A stretch of DNA of 64,000 nucleotides from SKVR01 sp964589855 (GTDB lineage Bacteria > Bacteroidota > Bacteroidia > Bacteroidales > UBA7960), in NCBI GenBank assembly GCA_964589855.1, contig CAZPVB010000002.1, positions 1 to 64,000 of the forward strand. The letters run 5' to 3'. Within the stretch, counting starts at the first letter, position 1. Each line of letters opens with the position of its first letter. A program made the position numbers and the translations under genes. Under the pieces are notes generated by a model, which was given only the letters and a program-made list of their open reading frames with translations, did no database searches and was not told where the DNA came from. This document shows positions 38,501-46,455 of the stretch, in pieces.

Positions 38501-39705
38501 TGGAGCGTAACAGAAGAAAAATCTGATCCTCCCAGAAGCAAAATACCCTTATCGTTGATGAGCATTTGCTCTGTCCAGAAACACAACTGATTGGTTTTTC
38601 CCTGCCCGGCTTCACCCAAAAGGGGGAAGATGACTTTATCGCTATCCAGAAATTCCTGCAATAATGACGATAAATGTTTGCGATCAACAAACAGTTCCTG
38701 GTTGTATTTTTTGTCTTTGTATGCTCTGCCCAGAAAATTCTGCGACTCCCTGTACATCAATGTCCGCCATTCATCCCAGTTCAAACTTTTGGATATATCA
38801 AAAGCAGGATTGGTTTTTTGCAGTTTTTTATCGAAATGATCATTCCAGCAGTCATCAATAAAGGTCACTGCATTTTCATCAGACGATATCCAGGAAACAG
38901 ACTCCTCTTTCAGGGATTGAAATACATACACATACCCTCTCTCATTGCGAAAAACCAAAGGGAAAAGATCAACGGGGCTGGCAGTGGTTCCTGCTTTGAT
39001 GTAATAATGATGAGCCTTAAATGTCTGGTCTCCTTTTATGCCTTCTTTTCTTCCGCTTCCATTGTGTGAGATAAGTTTTTTTTCATCTCCCTCTCCGGAG
39101 CAACAAGAAAAAACCTCCCATTGCTGCATAGGGGCAACAGCCCTCAGCATTGCCATCAATAAGGGTTCGAGTGTGTAAACCACGTTTTTATAAATATTTT
39201 CGGAAAGTGTGGTGCTGTGCCCCTTGTATTCGTTTCGTATCCTCACCACGCTGGGTTCCTTTTTGTAGCCAAGCAGTTTATTTTGTTTTTTCACGATGAG
39301 ATGCTCCCGGATGTTTTTTACCAGTTCATTTTCGGGGAGGGCCCGGGATGATATCTGGATGAGAGGGTTAAAAATATCGTTTACCCAGTCGCCAAAAGAC
39401 AAGGGGCGTTTATTGTCGATAAAATTCACAATTCGCAGCAATTCACTCTCGCCGGCAGGCAATTGTTTTTCTTTCTCCTGCAAGATTGCAAGCAAAACGC
39501 AGGAAACATACTGCACCGTGATCTCGAAAAAGTCCAGGGCATAGTTCATACCCCTTCCAAAGTTTTCATGATCGATCTGACGATACATTTGCTCCACCGG
39601 ATAAGACATTGTAAATGGCAGATTCGATATGCTACTTTCAGTCAGCAAGCGGTTTTCCGCTAATTCTTCGCTGCTGTATTCTCTTAAAAACTGAAAATGA
39701 TTCAT
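35533..39705 (-). CDS. STAND/NACHT NTPase with HEPN-like N-terminal region, candidate defence protein
   Basis: From the ATG at 39705 the protein has about 1390 residues. The helical N-terminal region contains RNEYKGH (residues 157-163), an R-N-x4-H pattern like that of HEPN ribonucleases. A small beta-rich region follows (about 200-275). The NTPase has Walker A LLGEAGQGKT (362-371), Walker B VYIFFDAINE (about 435-443) and a sensor-like FKILFTCRTYTW (477-488), which together place it with NACHT/STAND ATPases. FLEYIMALVF near residue 680 resembles the helical region after NACHT. The last 650 residues are helix-rich with no recognised family and may form a ligand-sensing superhelix. An upstream ATG at 39777 adds 24 residues of doubtful coding character. 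It stands alone between long AT-rich gaps. Bacterial NACHT proteins often give phage resistance; a role here is inferred. Confidence 0.72.
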   Translation of the reverse strand: MNHFQFLREYSSEELAENRLLTESSISNLPFTMSYPVEQMYRQIDHENFGRGMNYALDFFEITVQYVSCVLLAILQEKEKQLPAGESELLRIVNFIDNKRPLSFGDWVNDIFNPLIQISSRALPENELVKNIREHLIVKKQNKLLGYKKEPSVVRIRNEYKGHSTTLSENIYKNVVYTLEPLLMAMLRAVAPMQQWEVFSCCSGEGDEKKLISHNGSGRKEGIKGDQTFKAHHYYIKAGTTASPVDLFPLVFRNERGYVYVFQSLKEESVSWISSDENAVTFIDDCWNDHFDKKLQKTNPAFDISKSLNWDEWRTLMYRESQNFLGRAYKDKKYNQELFVDRKHLSSLLQEFLDSDKVIFPLLGEAGQGKTNQLCFWTEQMLINDKGILLLGGSDFSSVTLQEKIKSAFGIRGRKAISKQIDVLHEEAEKKGQDVYIFFDAINECLTYKGIGEKEGPVALFDAICDLFLKKEYTRFKILFTCRTYTWKTLFQNYVSGLSHHIFGADNEDEAAVRGFTDSELKEAYKIYGHLYQMKTDYPALPRSSTIRLKDPLVLKIACTNYLGLEMPGSMLSYTSITLFDEMMTKISNSYAGKYQCAIIKGLATYMLEKYENNEPSDRISAPMLRAAYDDPQSDLHKLAKLIYKKDGITIAYAELLNKPERPVLRLTENPNEKGEDQIQFIYERFLEYIMALVFTERETALLEDKNLGIPASKFAGMLRGGNANVVFMRSICNAILMDFQRTQSLSAIIDLVRVYGNDPETGLLINEVFNVLIRENYEKVLFELITKLLDEKPEKGESIISEFNQINKKIETNQADSKIIARHKQISEVLLPVVRMRKLALVSTLNGVFLTDYFNENLYKKNPFNLLWRLMTDPITEIVNDSCMYAYYLSNKKYTLEYSPLKENLSERIVKEMYGTIKSNSLVKTALLKNVRQRSMLFLETATRLIVLLIIDTLMAEKEESEKKASELMTELKNLMKYITANFVLIRAIMPLLKILLRKQITFQADYVNNAIEYQTHWDGNVIPSNPVAKQWSKPDMGEIIEYVYHYYRCKNDQAEPVSESFTGMHDKILDAYQISDSFSFFILERTLIIMGVSHWGNIAPIVKRFFNGDSRQTEFFGYAQMSMLYVLYQVQVNAAEYNEELMSIYERESADWTIRHRGLFKGRNSHKANTTGLYKRNVMNWYCVVYCSHSGDAVPHEKDEKCVPVFYKMIDQAIADHDKELLFHLIENISELISDFGYIRTALDLLKYIMLKLDSVELTNNIDQVEVPREGVYKQSVTQLIGNVLSTAKNYFPAEVNTFLRREIIGLPFPGIEQYREEILNYNPSGETLSDLFTHKFGNFLMWALLNMKVVDDFAYESVKASLQSKSSIDWYDNTVRIMFRHMFGLKL

Positions 39706-39960
39706 GTATAATAATGGTGAGTGAGTTTTTCCGTTGCATTTTTTTTCAAATTTATGAAAAATGTTAAAATACCCCACAAAAATCAGACATTGATTGCAAA
39801 ATGAGGAGATTCAATTGAACTCACATCTAGCTTATACAATATTTTTCAGGCAATAACGATCATATTGGTTTTAAGTTTTTATGCACAGGCAGAGATCGTT
39901 TTTCCTCTCATGCAGTCTGAGAAATAATTAAAGAGTCTGCTCCGAAAAGTCATTTTTTAA

Positions 39961-40070
39961 TTAATTAGTGAAAATCTTAAATTTTTAGTTGCCTGAAAAT
40001 CAAAGAAATTAATTAGTGTTAATTTGTGTAATTGACTTTGTCGAGCTCCGCTTCGCTCCGGTTCGTGGAC
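39961..40070. repeat. Dispersed-type repeat remnant in a 548-bp gap
   Basis: TTAATTAGTG occurs twice (39961-39970 and 40009-40018), the second within ATTAGTGTTAATTTGTGTAA, followed by GAGCTCCGCTTCGCTCCGG. Strings of this kind recur in intergenic DNA of many Bacteroidota. The remainder of 39706-40174 is AT-rich, with no gene seen; it should include the promoter of the NACHT gene. Confidence 0.45.
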
Positions 40071-40174
40071 AACAAACTTTCCAGAGTGGACTCATTAAAT
40101 GGTTTCCGCACACGCATCCTTTCAAAAAGAATGCAAAAAACAAGATACCACGTTGTTATTAGATAGATATCTCA

Positions 40175-40223
40175 TAAAAAAAGGTGGTTTTCTGTGAAAC
40201 GTATTGTTTCCGAAAACCACCTT
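40175..40223 (-). terminator. Rho-independent terminator after the T9SS gene at 40254
   Basis: On the minus strand a perfect 12-bp stem (AAGGTGGTTTTC with GAAAACCACCTT), with a smaller GAAAC/GTTTC stem inside the loop, is followed by a run of T. It lies 30 bases after the stop codon. Confidence 0.85.
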
Positions 40224-40253
40224 GCTTACACACACAATAATATTTTTAGCAGG

Positions 40254-41762
40254 TTAGCGAACCATGATCGTTCTGTCATCAGATTTTTCAGAAGAAAACA
40301 ATCTTACCATTACCAGTTCACCCGTATAGTTTGCAGGTAAAGCAATTTGTATCTCCTGGTTATAACCGGTTTTATCCACTTCGGTATTGGTGAGAACCCT
40401 GCCACGCATATCAGCGACAACCATTTTGGAACCGGGGATTTCATTTTTGTAGGTTACGTAAAGTGTTCCACCGCTCACCCTTGTATTTACGATCTCTGAA
40501 GATAATTCAGTATTTGTAAGTTCTACTGCAGCAGGTTGGAAATATTCAAATTTTCCGTCATAATCAGTTTGTTTTAAGCGATAATAAGATATGCCATCTA
40601 CCGGAAACTGATCAGTAAAACTATAATGGCGGGTATGATTGCAGTTTCCTGCACCGGTTTCAAATGTAATCACTTCCCAGTTAATGCCATCCATGCTTCT
40701 TTCGATGGTAAAATAGTCGTTGTTGATTTCGGTTGCTGTGCCCCATTCAAGATAAACTTGTCCTGAAACGGCTTTTGCTTTGAAATAAAGCAACTCTATT
40801 GGTAGCGGAGAGTTTGAAAAATCAATTTGGTTAGAAATGGGTGAGAATTTATATCCTTCACTTTTATTGGTCTGCTGGTATACTGCCCTTACATAATAAA
40901 CAGGTGCATCTCCGGGCAAGTATTCATGTGAATCATCGAAATTCAAATCTTTATTACCTGAAAATGTGCTGTTCTCAATTACACCCTGCACAATCTCATC
41001 ATAATGTAAACTTCCTCCCAGGTTTCTGAACACCTGAAAACCTGCAAACTCATATCCATCAGGGGTTGATTCAACATATTCCCATGTAAGGCTGATTTTC
41101 AGATCAGCGTCAACTGAGGCATCCAGGTTTTCAGGTGAAGCAAGAGACAGTAAGGTCTCATCGCCAACAATGTAACCAGTAAATGCATCATAATCCATAC
41201 CGCTGATATTGTGTACGTAAAGATTTCCGGTTCCTTCTATAGTGTTGGCATTTTGGTTATGACCGTTAATCTCGTCAGCAACAAGATCACCGTTTACTTC
41301 CATAGATGCCTGATTATGCATATCAATACTGCCGTCCACAACAAAAATTCCTCCTTCTTTAATGTCAACAGACAAATGATTGTGAACGTTCACATCTCCG
41401 TGAATGATCAACTCTCCGCCATCATTTACAATAATGGTAAGTTTGGTTCCATTAGATGCATCAACATTACCGAAGATTTCAAGACTACCGGACACTTCAA
41501 TGGTAAAATTCTTTTCAATAGACAAATCCTTGTTAGCTTCGTCACTATTTCCCAAATTTACAGTATGCGAATCATTAACTTTAATTGTATCAAAATTATG
41601 TTTATTCTTTTTTATGGTAAGTGGCACTGAAATATTCTCTTCCCAGGTTGTTTTTTCTTCCCAATCTCCCGTTTCCCTGCTGGTTTGTGCTTTTAAACCA
41701 GTATTTACTGCTAAACCAACTATGATCAGAATGGCGAAAATGTTTGTAAAAAGTGCTTTCAT
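40254..41762 (-). CDS. T9SS-secreted protein with repetitive beta-solenoid and fibronectin-like region
   Basis: The 502-residue protein has a signal peptide (ending GLKAQ) and an N-terminal region of regular short strands (SGSLEIFGNVDASNGTKLTI, GGELIIHGDVNVHNHLSVDI, GGIFVVDGSIDMHNQASMEV). This resembles a right-handed solenoid of polymer-forming or G8-like kind. A fibronectin-like region follows (LKISLTWEYVESTPDGYEFA). Then comes the PLPIELLYFKAKAVSGQVYLEW and SYYRLKQTDYDGKFEYF sequence that commonly precedes T9SS tails, and a diverged sorting tail ending RTIMVR. The function is unknown; adhesin or matrix protein are reasonable guesses. It is monocistronic, with a strong terminator downstream and an AT-rich upstream region full of TAAGTA/TACTTA motifs. 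Confidence 0.65.
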   Translation of the reverse strand: MKALFTNIFAILIIVGLAVNTGLKAQTSRETGDWEEKTTWEENISVPLTIKKNKHNFDTIKVNDSHTVNLGNSDEANKDLSIEKNFTIEVSGSLEIFGNVDASNGTKLTIIVNDGGELIIHGDVNVHNHLSVDIKEGGIFVVDGSIDMHNQASMEVNGDLVADEINGHNQNANTIEGTGNLYVHNISGMDYDAFTGYIVGDETLLSLASPENLDASVDADLKISLTWEYVESTPDGYEFAGFQVFRNLGGSLHYDEIVQGVIENSTFSGNKDLNFDDSHEYLPGDAPVYYVRAVYQQTNKSEGYKFSPISNQIDFSNSPLPIELLYFKAKAVSGQVYLEWGTATEINNDYFTIERSMDGINWEVITFETGAGNCNHTRHYSFTDQFPVDGISYYRLKQTDYDGKFEYFQPAAVELTNTELSSEIVNTRVSGGTLYVTYKNEIPGSKMVVADMRGRVLTNTEVDKTGYNQEIQIALPANYTGELVMVRLFSSEKSDDRTIMVR

Positions 41763-42376
41763 GTGTGTGAGTTTTAAATAATTATTGTTTTCCTGTGTTT
41801 CTTACTGTTTATAATACGATGTTTGATGTGTTTATTACCCTGATCGTATTAGTCATTATTTACTTATACAAAAGTAGGTATTTTTACTTACACCAAACAC
41901 AGCATTTGTACTTTTATGATTCTTTTTGTTTTCAACAATGCCTTATTGTCTGTATTTCAGCACATTAACTTTTCAACATTTTGATAAATGTCGCCCAAAT
42001 TACTTTTATATTCGACGGAAAAGTATTTTCAAACAACTCATTTTTGGCGAAAAAACCAAAAGACAAGTAAATTTCGTATATATCCAAACAAAAAATAAGT
42101 ATTTTACTTACTCACAAATAAGTATTATCCTTCATGTTTCAGACATTAATTTTTGAAAGAATGACGATTTTTATGTGAAGTGTTCATGTTGGCAGGGATT
42201 TGAAACTGTAATACTGGTAACAAAAATTTCAGTTTACCCTCATTAACAATCTTGGTGATTTTTCATACAAACTTCATCTTGCCCGGCAAAGTATTTTTGT
42301 AATTTTGACAACATATAATATTACCTGCACTCCGGCAGAATTCAGTTATCATTTATCCTTTAATAAAGAAACGCCA
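41763..42376. other. Divergent intergenic region with clustered TAAGTA/TACTTA motifs
   Basis: Between two outward-facing genes, AAGTA or TACTT occurs at least seven times (near 41861, 41872, 41885, 42065, 42097, 42104 and 42120). Copies are arranged as small palindromes such as AAGTATTTTACTT (42097-42109) and TACTTATACAAAAGTA (41861-41876). A 76-codon frame at 41926-42156 overlaps them but shows no protein-like features. The cluster may be an operator for either flanking gene, or simply AT-rich sequence. Confidence 0.4.
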
Positions 42377-44242
42377 ATGCATAATAAAAACCTACACTTC
42401 ATCTACACCATTATCCTGTTTGCATTTATCCATACAGGATGCGATCATTCAGAAAAAAAAGATATCCGTTTTGCATTTCTCACAGATATGCATTTTGCTG
42501 AGGGCAACGAAAGTGCTGAGCAAATGCGGGAGATCATCAGCGAAATCAATACCAGCGACCTGGAATTTGTGGTCATCAATGGAGATATCAGCAACCAGGG
42601 ATCAGACAGCGAACTGCAATTTGCTTACGAAATTTTCGATGAACTGCAAATACCTTATTATATCGTCCCGGGCAACCATGAAACGAATTGGTCTGAAAGT
42701 GCAGGAGAAAGTTTTAATAAAATATTCGGCGATGATAAATTCTCATTTGTGAGAGATGATTTTCTTTTTGCAGGGGTCAACTCAGGTCCTTTTATGCGCA
42801 TGGGCGATGGACACATCAAAAATGAAGATATTCAATGGATAGAAACTACATTGACTGAATATTCGGAGAAAAAAGTTATTTTTTTTGCTCACTATCCGCT
42901 GGCCGAAGGATTAGACCGGTGGCCCGAAATAACCGATCTGCTAAAAGAATATGATATCCAAATGGCATTTTGCGGACACGGGCATCAGCTGCAATTGCTC
43001 AATTTTAATGGCATCCCTGGTATTATGGGTCGCTCAAGGGTGCTGAGAGGAGAAAATGAACCCGGATATAACATTGTTCATCTTTCCTCTGATAGTATTT
43101 TTGCATTTGAAAAAATATTGCATCAACCCAATCCGGAAAAAACCCTTTCTTTTGCACTGAAAGATCCTCAAACCACCCTCAACATTGCTTCTTCGCCTTT
43201 GCCCGATTATAGCATAAATGAAGATTATGCATTTGTAAAACCTTCTTTTGCTTACAGGGATTCGCTTTCTTCTGTCTTCACGGGGCCATTGGTTGTGGGT
43301 GATTCTATCCTGATCTATGGAAATTCGCTGGGGTGGATAAAAGCATTAGACATCCCTTCACGGAAAGTGATATGGGAAACCCAATTAAACGGTCCCTTGT
43401 TCTCAACTCCGGTTGATTACAATGGATTAATCATTTTGGGCGATGCAGAGGGGATTCTTTGGGCACTGGATGCCTCCAATGGAAACACATCCTGGAAAAT
43501 ACAAACAGAAGAGCCTGTTTTGGCAACACCGCTGATCCATGACGGGCATATTTTTACAGGGTCGGGAAGCAATGCTTTTTTGAAAATTGACGCCAGGACC
43601 GGTAGCATCATCTGGTCTTTTGAAGAGGTAAAAGGACTTATGCAGGCCAAAGCAGCAGTTCATGAAAACTATGTGGTTTTTACGTCATGGGACACCCATG
43701 TGTATTGCCTTGATAATGAAACCGGTACGCTGTTATGGAAATGGAACAATGACAGACCCGTTTCGCTCCTTTCACCGGGTAATGTAGTACCCGTGATCCA
43801 GAACGAAAAAGTATTTATTGTGGCGCCTGATCGCAAAATGACTGCTATCGACCTGAAAACCGGAAACCAGGTTTGGCGAACCGGCAAACACCAGGTTCGG
43901 GAGTCTATGGGAATTTCTTATCAAGACGAACTTATTTTTGCGAAACTTATGAATGACAGCATATTGGCAGTAAAAACCCAACCCGATGATTTTGAGAGCG
44001 CATGGGTAGTGGATGCCGGATTTGGGTATGACCACAATCCTTGTCCCCTGGTGCAAATGAACAATACCTTGTTTGCAGCAACCAAAAACGGGGTAGTCAT
44101 GGCCATCAACATACAGAATCAAACCTTGCAATGGAAATACAAAGTAAGCAACACAGCGGTTAATTTCTTTTATCCCGACAACAAAACAAACAAAATCTGG
44201 ATATCAACTACAGATGGCATCATCATGGCATTTGACAACTAA
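42377..44242 (+). CDS. Lipoprotein with metallophosphoesterase and PQQ-like propeller domains
   Basis: From the ATG at 42377 there is a lipoprotein signal (FIHTGC). A calcineurin-like metallophosphoesterase domain follows (about residues 28-250) with the full metal motif set: FLTDMHF (D-x-H), VINGDIS (GD), VPGNHETN (GNH), FFAHYPL (H) and CGHGHQ (GHxH). The C-terminal half is a PQQ-type beta-propeller with repeats such as ILWALDASNGNTSWKIQTEE and IYCLDNETGTLLWKW-like sequence (VYCLDNETGTLLWKW). The phosphoesterase could act on phosphodiesters or phosphate esters in the periplasm or at the surface, with the propeller for binding; substrates are unknown. An upstream ATG at 42305 would add residues before the signal and is less likely. 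Confidence 0.82.
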   Translation: MHNKNLHFIYTIILFAFIHTGCDHSEKKDIRFAFLTDMHFAEGNESAEQMREIISEINTSDLEFVVINGDISNQGSDSELQFAYEIFDELQIPYYIVPGNHETNWSESAGESFNKIFGDDKFSFVRDDFLFAGVNSGPFMRMGDGHIKNEDIQWIETTLTEYSEKKVIFFAHYPLAEGLDRWPEITDLLKEYDIQMAFCGHGHQLQLLNFNGIPGIMGRSRVLRGENEPGYNIVHLSSDSIFAFEKILHQPNPEKTLSFALKDPQTTLNIASSPLPDYSINEDYAFVKPSFAYRDSLSSVFTGPLVVGDSILIYGNSLGWIKALDIPSRKVIWETQLNGPLFSTPVDYNGLIILGDAEGILWALDASNGNTSWKIQTEEPVLATPLIHDGHIFTGSGSNAFLKIDARTGSIIWSFEEVKGLMQAKAAVHENYVVFTSWDTHVYCLDNETGTLLWKWNNDRPVSLLSPGNVVPVIQNEKVFIVAPDRKMTAIDLKTGNQVWRTGKHQVRESMGISYQDELIFAKLMNDSILAVKTQPDDFESAWVVDAGFGYDHNPCPLVQMNNTLFAATKNGVVMAINIQNQTLQWKYKVSNTAVNFFYPDNKTNKIWISTTDGIIMAFDN

Positions 44243-44283
44243 CGAATCCTGAATACAATACACAAATTTCAGTGTTACGCTAT

Positions 44284-46152
44284 TCATTCAATCACAATCT
44301 TTTTGACCAGGATAGTGTTCGCATTTGAGATCTTCATCATATAAACCCCGGGCGATAAATCTTTCAGGTGCAAGGGATGATTGCCCTTGCCCGACAAAGT
44401 TGTTTTTACATTGATTCTGCCATCAGTTCCAATGATCTCAATTTGCGATTCAATACCCATATCCCCCTCAAGGGTAAACATGCCATTTCCGGGATTGGGG
44501 TAAATATTTACCTGCAGATCTGATCTTTCAACCACATCTGTTCCATCATCTTCTACAGTGATTAATGCCGCTACCTCAAGCGGGGTAGGTGGGTCAGACT
44601 GCTCTACCCCTTCCGGCAGATCAAAAACACCCATAGCATTGTAAACACCGGGTACATTGGCATTATAGTCATCCGAAGACCAGTTAAGATCAACGGTATA
44701 TCTGGTGCCCGCTGCGCTGGTTATGGTTGTCTGATCGCTGAGCATGGCAAGGGCATCTTCCATGCTGGTGCCCAATTCAACAGAAATATCCTCCACATCT
44801 TCAATGCCGGCAATTTGGTTCAGTGACGAAAAATCGTCATAGGAAACCACACGTATGGCATCTGCCACCACATAACTATTAGTGTTGGCAGCAGCGGTAA
44901 TGGTCACTTTTTCACTGTTATCGCCGTTAAACTGGTAAGTGCCGATGAGGGTCCACATAGAACCCCCGTTTGATTGATCTACCTTCTCTTCTGTAACACC
45001 CTCAGCATGTTCTATAATAAAAGGAGTGTCTGAAGCCCTGTTTGGGTGGGATACCCACCAACCATATATTTCATATTCGCCAGGTTGGGGCAAATGGAGT
45101 GGAAATTCATAAAAATCATCATCTGTACCCAGCGGGTGCAGCAGGCTAGGAGTTTCCCAAAAACCATCATTTGCAGTCTCAAACCAACTACCCTGCGAAC
45201 TCACGCCCTCATCAGAAGTGTCTATTATTTTCTCATATTCAGGCGTTTGCGGCAGGTAAAGCGAATCGGCATGCACAATGCCCAATATAGACGGAACTGC
45301 CCGTCCCTGGTCATAAATACTCTCAGAACCTGCTGCCATGGCACTACTCCCTCCACCGTCAAGATTCATTGCCTCATAGCATCCAATGGCTGCCAGTTCT
45401 TCTGCCATCTCACCTATCTTCATGGAATTGGTAACAAATAAAATGGCTTTGTTGTCTTGTGTATAACCTACCGCTGTGCGAGGGCGATAATCAGTAAGAA
45501 ACACACCCGACCCCCAGAAGATCTCTTCGCAATAGGTAATCTCAATCTCTCCATCTTTAATAAGCATAGGTCCGCCACCAATACCGTAGGCAATATCTTC
45601 ATATTGCGTTCCGTCTTCTAATGATGGAACGGGCAAAGGATCGGGGTCATCGCAAGTATAGGAAAGAGGTTGCTCATATTTATAAATATCCTCAAAATTA
45701 TAGGAGTGATGATACACCCATTCTGCTGAAAGGGTACGATCCTGATTCATGGCAAAAATGGGACGAATAACCGGGTAGGTCTTACCATTGCGGTTTACAG
45801 AAATAAGGTTACGCGCTGGTACTTCATTGGGATAAATAACTGATGAAACCGAGGAAGTACTGGAAAAAAAACCTCCATTGATGGCGCCATATGCACCCAC
45901 ATCAGCCGAGAAATCGTGAACCTGCTGAGTGCCTGAGATTAAATAAGGTCGGATAGCGATCTCTTCAACAGAAAGATCAACTTCATAATACCAGGCTTCG
46001 AAATTATCATTACCGGAAATTTCTCCATGAAAAAAGCGTAAACCTTCCGGTAAATCATATTCTGATGTAATATCATTCCAGTTGATGGTTTGAGCTACAT
46101 TACCACTAATGCTGGTTATTACGAGCAAAATAAAAAGAAAGATACTTTTCAT
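44284..46152 (-). CDS. T9SS-secreted phosphodiester glycosidase (NAGPA domain) protein
   Basis: The 622-residue protein has a signal peptide (ending GNVAQ) and an NAGPA/phosphodiester-glycosidase domain (about residues 35-295) marked by GAINGGFFSS, GIGGGPMLIKDG, YRPRTAVGYTQDN and EAMNLDGGGSSAMA. Members of this family hydrolyse sugar-1-phosphodiesters, as the mammalian uncovering enzyme does. A golvesin-like carbohydrate-associated domain follows (about 310-440; WFETANDGFWETPSLLHPLG, VVADAIRVV), then an Ig-like domain and a T9SS type A tail (VNIYPNPGNGMFTLEGD to KKIVIE). It should act outside the cell on phosphodiester-linked glycans such as teichoic-acid or phosphoglycan material. It faces and ends 41 bases from the metallophosphoesterase gene, and both may deal with phosphorylated glycans. 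Confidence 0.82.
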   Translation of the reverse strand: MKSIFLFILLVITSISGNVAQTINWNDITSEYDLPEGLRFFHGEISGNDNFEAWYYEVDLSVEEIAIRPYLISGTQQVHDFSADVGAYGAINGGFFSSTSSVSSVIYPNEVPARNLISVNRNGKTYPVIRPIFAMNQDRTLSAEWVYHHSYNFEDIYKYEQPLSYTCDDPDPLPVPSLEDGTQYEDIAYGIGGGPMLIKDGEIEITYCEEIFWGSGVFLTDYRPRTAVGYTQDNKAILFVTNSMKIGEMAEELAAIGCYEAMNLDGGGSSAMAAGSESIYDQGRAVPSILGIVHADSLYLPQTPEYEKIIDTSDEGVSSQGSWFETANDGFWETPSLLHPLGTDDDFYEFPLHLPQPGEYEIYGWWVSHPNRASDTPFIIEHAEGVTEEKVDQSNGGSMWTLIGTYQFNGDNSEKVTITAAANTNSYVVADAIRVVSYDDFSSLNQIAGIEDVEDISVELGTSMEDALAMLSDQTTITSAAGTRYTVDLNWSSDDYNANVPGVYNAMGVFDLPEGVEQSDPPTPLEVAALITVEDDGTDVVERSDLQVNIYPNPGNGMFTLEGDMGIESQIEIIGTDGRINVKTTLSGKGNHPLHLKDLSPGVYMMKISNANTILVKKIVIE

Positions 46153-46455
46153 AATTGGGGTTTTTAATAATTTTTTTTATGTAAAAGTAAGGATTTAATT
46201 TTCACTTTCAAAGCAGCATTTAAATATGTTTATAAAATCTTTCACTTAAAAACATCACAAAGAGTTAAACAACATATGCAGATAAAAACAACATTTTTTA
46301 AATAAAATATTTTAAAAACCACTTAAACCTTATTTATTTTTCTTTTATCTTTGTAGTATTCTTTCTTATATTTACCAAATTTTCAAGAAACAATTTACGC
46401 CAAACCTGCTTTTTATCTATAATATAAAGATTACATATCTAAAACCAAACCTATC
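46153..46455. other. Divergent promoter region between NAGPA and NagB-LmbE genes
   Basis: Very AT-rich 303-bp spacer. TATCTTTG at 46346-46353 matches the TAnnTTTG -7 consensus about 100 bases before the plus-strand NagB-LmbE gene. No small ORF, repeat or terminator was recognised. Confidence 0.45.
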
